Below are positions 59,561 through 64,000 of a DNA stretch of 64,000 bases, one piece after another. The stretch is from Boswellia sacra (Eukaryota > Streptophyta > Magnoliopsida > Sapindales > Burseraceae): contig SNVD02004657.1 of NCBI GenBank assembly GCA_013180625.2, positions 124,001 through 188,000 of the forward strand, written 5' to 3'. How positions within the stretch are numbered: position 1 is the stretch's first letter; every line of letters starts with the position of its first letter. The notes beneath the pieces are model-generated. The model saw only the letters and a program-made list of their open reading frames with translations. It was not told the DNA's origin and ran no database searches. Made by a program: the position numbers and the translations under genes.

Positions 59561-61720
59561 CATACATCCAAAATATAAAATGACATTAATTTAAAATTAT
59601 AATATCATTTATTACATCATCAACCATCCACGTAATAATTATTAATTAAATATACATCATTTGAGATGTAAAATTAGGAATAAAATTTAGTGCAAGTATC
59701 ACCATTGATGTCCTTTATTTAAGTAGAACATACTTTTTTTTTTGGACAGATGATTGATAATAACTTCCCACAATTTTGAGGACTGATATCTAGTGTCCAT
59801 CTCTTAACAGTTTAGTCATAGTGATAACATAAATTTATGTTTCTGCGTTCACATATTTGAGAATATGTAAACTTTGAGCATCTCTTATCCATCTGATTAA
59901 TGATGTTTTACTTAAGCTGGTCTTCATATGATCCTGAGATGAACTTGTGCTATTTAATAATCTATATATATTAATTAATAGAGAGTGTGGACTCCAGTAA
60001 GTTTTTCACATATATTATAAAAAAAAAAAAAAAAGATCCAGACCTACCATAGAATTTTATAAGCACATGGTTGAAAGAGCCATACTTATTATTTAATTGT
60101 TTACAATTAATTGAGTAAAAATTTGAAGAACATTAATGTCTGACATTGACAGCTAGTATTATTGTGGTCTAACTCTAACTTGCAAGCTTCAAAGAAGCAG
60201 GAAACGAGTCAAAAGACGCTTTTATGAACTTCAACACATGGTAAGGACACAAATAGAAACGCGCATATGTATCACATGTTGATACATGCATCATTATTGT
60301 AGTGGTTAATCCAAAAATCAAGTCAAAGTCCATCCTCTCGTGCCATAACTTGACCATTCAACCTCGTGTGAATTCACTTATGTATGCTTTTGGATTGGAA
60401 AGATGATTCAAATGTATTATTATATATTTTCTTTCACACAAAAACAACAAAATTTTAGTGTTATTCAGTTGATGAAAATGATTCCTTTTATGTTTTGTTT
60501 TGGACGACCAAGAGTGCATGTATATGAGAACTCGTTTAGATATTTAATATTTAAATTGAAAAGAAATATGGAAGCTTTCGGTAGACAATGCTGACAACCT
60601 CATCTCCAAGTTTCTATTGTGAGGTTGACTAAAACGTTAACGTTTGCCCTATACCTTTCTAATATTTAAGATTTTAATTTTCTAATTTTTTTTTTGTTAT
60701 GCTCTTAATTACTGTGTGGTTGACTGAAAAATTAACGTTTCCTCTATACCTCTCTTCATTTTTGTTTTTATTTACTGTAGCAGCTTGAGCATCCCTTTGT
60801 TGGCGTCTTTGTGCGTACATACCAGTTATAACCCAGTTCCTGGCCGGGAGCCCCCTTATAAGAACGTGGGGAGTCTATTTAAAAACGCTTAAACCGACAA
60901 AGCGTCTTCCAAAAGCAAGTAGGCAGGTGTTGGTGTGTCTTATTTGTACTGTGTTAGGATATGAACCACTGAAAGCTTAATCAATAGAAATACAACTTAT
61001 TTAATTATTTACATCAAGAGCTCAACACATAGATATAACAAGATTATTAGATGTGTCATCTATTTAATAAATTCATTACAGTCGCATAATAATATTTATC
61101 CACCCAACCGGTTGATGTATAACTAACACGCTTTTCAACATATTATATTAATTTAAATTGTTCTAATAGTAATCCAAGCCGTTGAAAATAATTAAAATCA
61201 TCTAATTTGCTTGATTACATTTTATATTAATGAACATTTATGTTATAAGTAGATAACTTTGTCACAAACGGGTTTATATAATATAACTATATATTCTTAT
61301 AGTTAAATGTATTTGTAGGTTATTGGTAGGAAAGAAATATTTTATTATTTATATCATCAAATGAGTTAGTGTGTTTAACGTCTTTAACACGAATATAATA
61401 CATCAATAATATATAGTGTTGAGTTTCCTAATATTAATTCACACAGTTAAATTGGTCAACATCAACTTGCTAATTTTGTGTTATATTCATATATATTATA
61501 TTAGCGTGTCATGGAAAAATTTGTCATCCTTACAAAATGAGGGCTGCCAAAATATTTACTAATGAGAGGACCTAATTTTGAGTCAGTCCCCTAATTTCGT
61601 CAAAATTCAGCCAATTATCAACTGCCTTAAACAAAGCCATAAGGTGCCACCACCTTCCTTAATTTGTTAATGTGTTAGACATCCACTCTATACTCTAAGT
61701 TCTTATCTCTGTTTGTATAT
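57126..61720. other. Intergenic region upstream of MYB gene 2
   Basis: No gene recognised over 4.6 kb. A stretch at 60,180-60,365 resembles 49,385-49,560 (TTGCAAG..TTTC.., CACATGTTGATA, GTCAAAGTCCAT). Microsatellites: (CT)n at 57,966-58,029 and (AT)n at about 59,521-59,557. The rest is AT-rich. Confidence 0.5.
57966..58029. repeat. (CT)n microsatellite
   Basis: About 32 uninterrupted CT units, roughly 840 bases upstream of the start codon of MYB gene 2. Confidence 0.97.
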
Positions 61721-62170
61721 TGTTAGGAGATTGAACACTCCTACCGCAGCTCAAATAAAAGACAAGAAACAAATTGTTATGTTAGAAATAACAATTTGGG
61801 TGGCACTGCCCTCCACAATAAATAAAATAGACAACTTGGGCGGCTCAGCCTTCGCACAATAAATAAATTAAAGGCAATTAAAGAAAATAAAGACACAAAT
61901 ATTTAACGTGGTAAAACCCTCAATTTGAGGGAAACCTCCACGGGACAAGACCGAAAATATTTCACTATGAAGAAAAATATTACAATCTCTCTCACAATTA
62001 AAATGGAGGAGATTACAAGGAAGGAAGAAGAGAAAAGCTTAATACATAAGCTTGGTACAATTTTTAAGGGGAGGAGGAAGGCTTTATTTATAGCCTTAGC
62101 CTCCCCCTTGAATTTGGTTTCCCACCGATGTGGGATTGGGTGAAAGGCAAAATGCCTTCACCCACTCACA
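61721..62170 (-). repeat. 3' LTR of the Ty1/copia element
   Basis: Bounded by TG...CA on the minus strand. Directly follows the polypurine tract and the pol stop codon at 62,223. Confidence 0.85.
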
Positions 62171-62222
62171 TTCTCCCACTTGAAGGCATTTTTCCTTTCA
62201 GTCTTGTCTCTATACATGCTGC

Positions 62223-64000
62223 TCACGTCTCTAACAGGCCACAAGACGTCCTACACCAGATGAACTTGTCAGCATTGATTGGTTTGGTTAATGCATCTGC
62301 TATGTTGTCCTTCGTGTGGATTTTCTGCATATCCACTATTCCGTCTTCTACTACTTCTCGTACATAATGATATTGAACTCCTATGTGCTTCGTTCTTGAA
62401 TGAAAGGCTGGATTCCTTGCAATATGCAAGGCACTCTGACTGTCACAAAATAAAGAAATCTTCTCTTGTTTGTGCCCGAGTTCCTCCAATAACCTTTTGA
62501 TCCAAACAGCTTCCTTGCAAGCTTGTGTAGCTGCCATATACTCTGCTTCTGTTGTAGATAGAGCCACAACAGTTTGAAGTTTGGATACCCAGCTCACAGC
62601 ACCTCCTGCAAGTGTAAACACATAGCCTGTAGTGGACTTCCTTTTGTCAATATCTCCAGCAAAATCTGAATCAACATAGCCCCTGACAATGAACTCTGAT
62701 CCTCCATAGCATAGTGCAGCATCAGAGGTTCCTTTGATGTATCTAAGGATCCTCTTAACAGAATTCCAATGCTCTCTTCCCGGATTAGCCATGAATCTAC
62801 TGACTGCTCCCACTGCTTGTGCAATGTCTGGTCTTGTACAAATCATAGCATACATTAGGCTCCCTACTGCTGATGCATACAGTACTCGAGACATTTCTAT
62901 CCTCTCCGCTTCATTGCTAGGACTCATACTTGAGGATAATTTATGATTAACAGGAAATGGGGTAGAAATTGGCTTACAATCTTGCATGTTGAAGCGACGC
63001 AAGATTTTCTTCAAGTAGTTCTTTTGAGATAGCCAAATCTTCCTGTTTTTTCTGTCTCGGTGAATTTGCATCCCTAGAATCTTGTTTGCCGGTCCTAAAT
63101 CCTTCATTTCAAATCCCCTAGCCAATTGTGCCTTTAATTCTTGGACCTGATCTTTGTTAGTGCCTGTTACCAACATATCGTCCACGTACAACAGCAAAAT
63201 GATAAAGTCTTCCTCAAACCTCTTGTAATAAGTACAATGATCTGAACTGAGTCTGTTGTACCCAAGGCTGATGATGAATGAATCAAATCTCTTGTACCAA
63301 CACCTTGGCGCCTGTTTTAAGCCGTACAGAGATTTGGTCAACCTGCAAACCAAGTTTTCTTTTCCTTCTTTAACAAAACCTTCCGGTTGGAGCATATAAA
63401 TTTCTTCTTCAAGTTCTCCATGAAGAAATGCAGTTTTTACATCTAACTGCTCTAAGTGTAAGTCAAAAGTAGCACACATAGCCAAGACTGCTCGAATTGT
63501 TGTAAGTCTTACCACAGGAGAGAATATCTCATTGAAATCAACTCCTTCTTTCTGAGCATATCCTTTGACCACCAGTCTAGCACGATACCGCTCCACTTGA
63601 TCATTCCCATCACGTTTGATCTTGTAGACCCATTTGTTTCCGATGGCTTTTCTTCCATGTGGTAGTGGCACAAGATCCCATGTCTTGTTTTTGTCTAAAG
63701 CTTCCATCTCTTCATGCATTGCTGTCATCCATAGAGATGCATCAGAACTTTTTATAGCCTCCTGAAAGGTGGAAGGCTCCCCATCTTCTGTTAGGAGACA
63801 GTATGCAACATTGCTCGCCATCACATATTCTGAGTGCCAAGAAGGTTCCCTTCTTTCTCGAGTTGATCGACGGACTTCAGGTGCTTCAGACTCAACTGGT
63901 TCTTGATCATCGTGTTCTGGTATTGCTTCAGAAGAAACTGTTTCTTCCTGTATTGATACAGTCTCAACATTTTTCTTCGTGCTATCACTTTCTTCACATT
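62223..64000 (-). CDS. Ty1/copia pol, C-terminal reverse transcriptase and RNase H (partial at window edge)
   Basis: Part of a retrotransposon polyprotein that copies its RNA into DNA. The frame is open from the right edge of the window to the TGA at 62,223, about 592 codons. Reverse transcriptase: WVYKIKRDGNDQVERYRARL, VKTAFLHGELEEEIYM, SLYGLKQAPRCWYKRF and LLLYVDDMLV with the intact YVDD. The spacer LGMQIHRDR..WLSQKNYLKKIL and PISTPFPVNHKLS follows. RNase H: GYVDSDFAGDIDKRKSTTGY, ALSTTEAEYMAATQACKEAV, LFCDSQSALHIARNPAFHSR and TKHIGVQYHYVREVV. This is a Tork/Tnt1-like arrangement. Gag, protease and integrase would lie beyond the edge. Confidence 0.95.
   Translation of the reverse strand, partial: CEESDSTKKNVETVSIQEETVSSEAIPEHDDQEPVESEAPEVRRSTRERREPSWHSEYVMASNVAYCLLTEDGEPSTFQEAIKSSDASLWMTAMHEEMEALDKNKTWDLVPLPHGRKAIGNKWVYKIKRDGNDQVERYRARLVVKGYAQKEGVDFNEIFSPVVRLTTIRAVLAMCATFDLHLEQLDVKTAFLHGELEEEIYMLQPEGFVKEGKENLVCRLTKSLYGLKQAPRCWYKRFDSFIISLGYNRLSSDHCTYYKRFEEDFIILLLYVDDMLVTGTNKDQVQELKAQLARGFEMKDLGPANKILGMQIHRDRKNRKIWLSQKNYLKKILRRFNMQDCKPISTPFPVNHKLSSSMSPSNEAERIEMSRVLYASAVGSLMYAMICTRPDIAQAVGAVSRFMANPGREHWNSVKRILRYIKGTSDAALCYGGSEFIVRGYVDSDFAGDIDKRKSTTGYVFTLAGGAVSWVSKLQTVVALSTTEAEYMAATQACKEAVWIKRLLEELGHKQEKISLFCDSQSALHIARNPAFHSRTKHIGVQYHYVREVVEDGIVDMQKIHTKDNIADALTKPINADKFIWCRTSCGLLET

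Larger units (their letters stand above)
61721..64000 (-). mobile_element. Ty1/copia retrotransposon, 3' portion, running off the window
   Basis: A 450-bp 3' LTR (61,721-62,170) has ends TGTTAGGAGATT / CCACTCACA on the + strand, that is TGTGAGTGGG...CTCCTAACA on the element's strand. It is preceded (minus strand) by the polypurine tract AAGTGGGAGAA and by an open pol reading frame up to the window edge. The pentamer left of the LTR is TATAT; the 5' LTR would lie to the right of this window. The lack of breaks in pol suggests a recent insertion. Confidence 0.92.

Overview
This is nuclear DNA from a dicot plant. It is AT-rich, with spliced genes of plant-only families, long intergenic stretches, microsatellites and many nested transposons. 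A woody rosid (for example a Citrus-like tree) would fit, but that is a guess. All calls come from reading the sequence; nothing was searched against a database.

Layout. 1-4.8 kb: the 3' part of a TBL-type cell-wall O-acetyltransferase gene (+). 5.6-16 kb: a direct segmental duplication with one intact pectin methylesterase gene (7.1-8.6 kb, -) and one multiply broken copy (14.2-15.7 kb, -). TE-like DNA and a solo LTR with a perfect target duplication lie between them. 16.3-20.1 kb: a decayed TFIIS copy, a hAT-like MITE and a degraded third copy of the pectinesterase flank. 20.1-22.4 kb: the start of a + strand gypsy element, cut by a complete - strand Ty3/gypsy element (22,384-34,582).

The - strand gypsy element is the highlight. 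Between integrase and its 3' LTR it carries two extra open reading frames on its coding strand. One is a 182-residue protein with a basic patch and zinc motif like plant-viral nucleic-acid-binding proteins. The other is an intronless 214-residue LOG cytokinin-activating enzyme. Both are open, while gag-pol carries about ten stops or frameshifts. The leader holds an array of about ten short hairpins.

34.6-41 kb: an orphan CACTA end, then a CACTA-type element with fragments of three unrelated host genes (an LRB/POB1 BTB protein, a mitochondrial carrier and the plastid glycolate/glycerate transporter PLGG1). 41.4-44.7 kb: a dead Ty1/copia element split by a solo LTR. 45.4-57.1 kb: two paralogous R2R3-MYB genes (-) whose tails are built from about 41-residue tandem repeats, six in one and three in the other; degenerate duplicated modules lie between and beyond them. 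61.7-64 kb: the 3' part of an open, recent-looking Ty1/copia element (-) that runs off the window.

The host genes (cell-wall acetylation, pectin de-esterification, MYB transcription factors) form no operon or obvious pathway. The gypsy element is the only place where neighbouring genes look assembled as a set.
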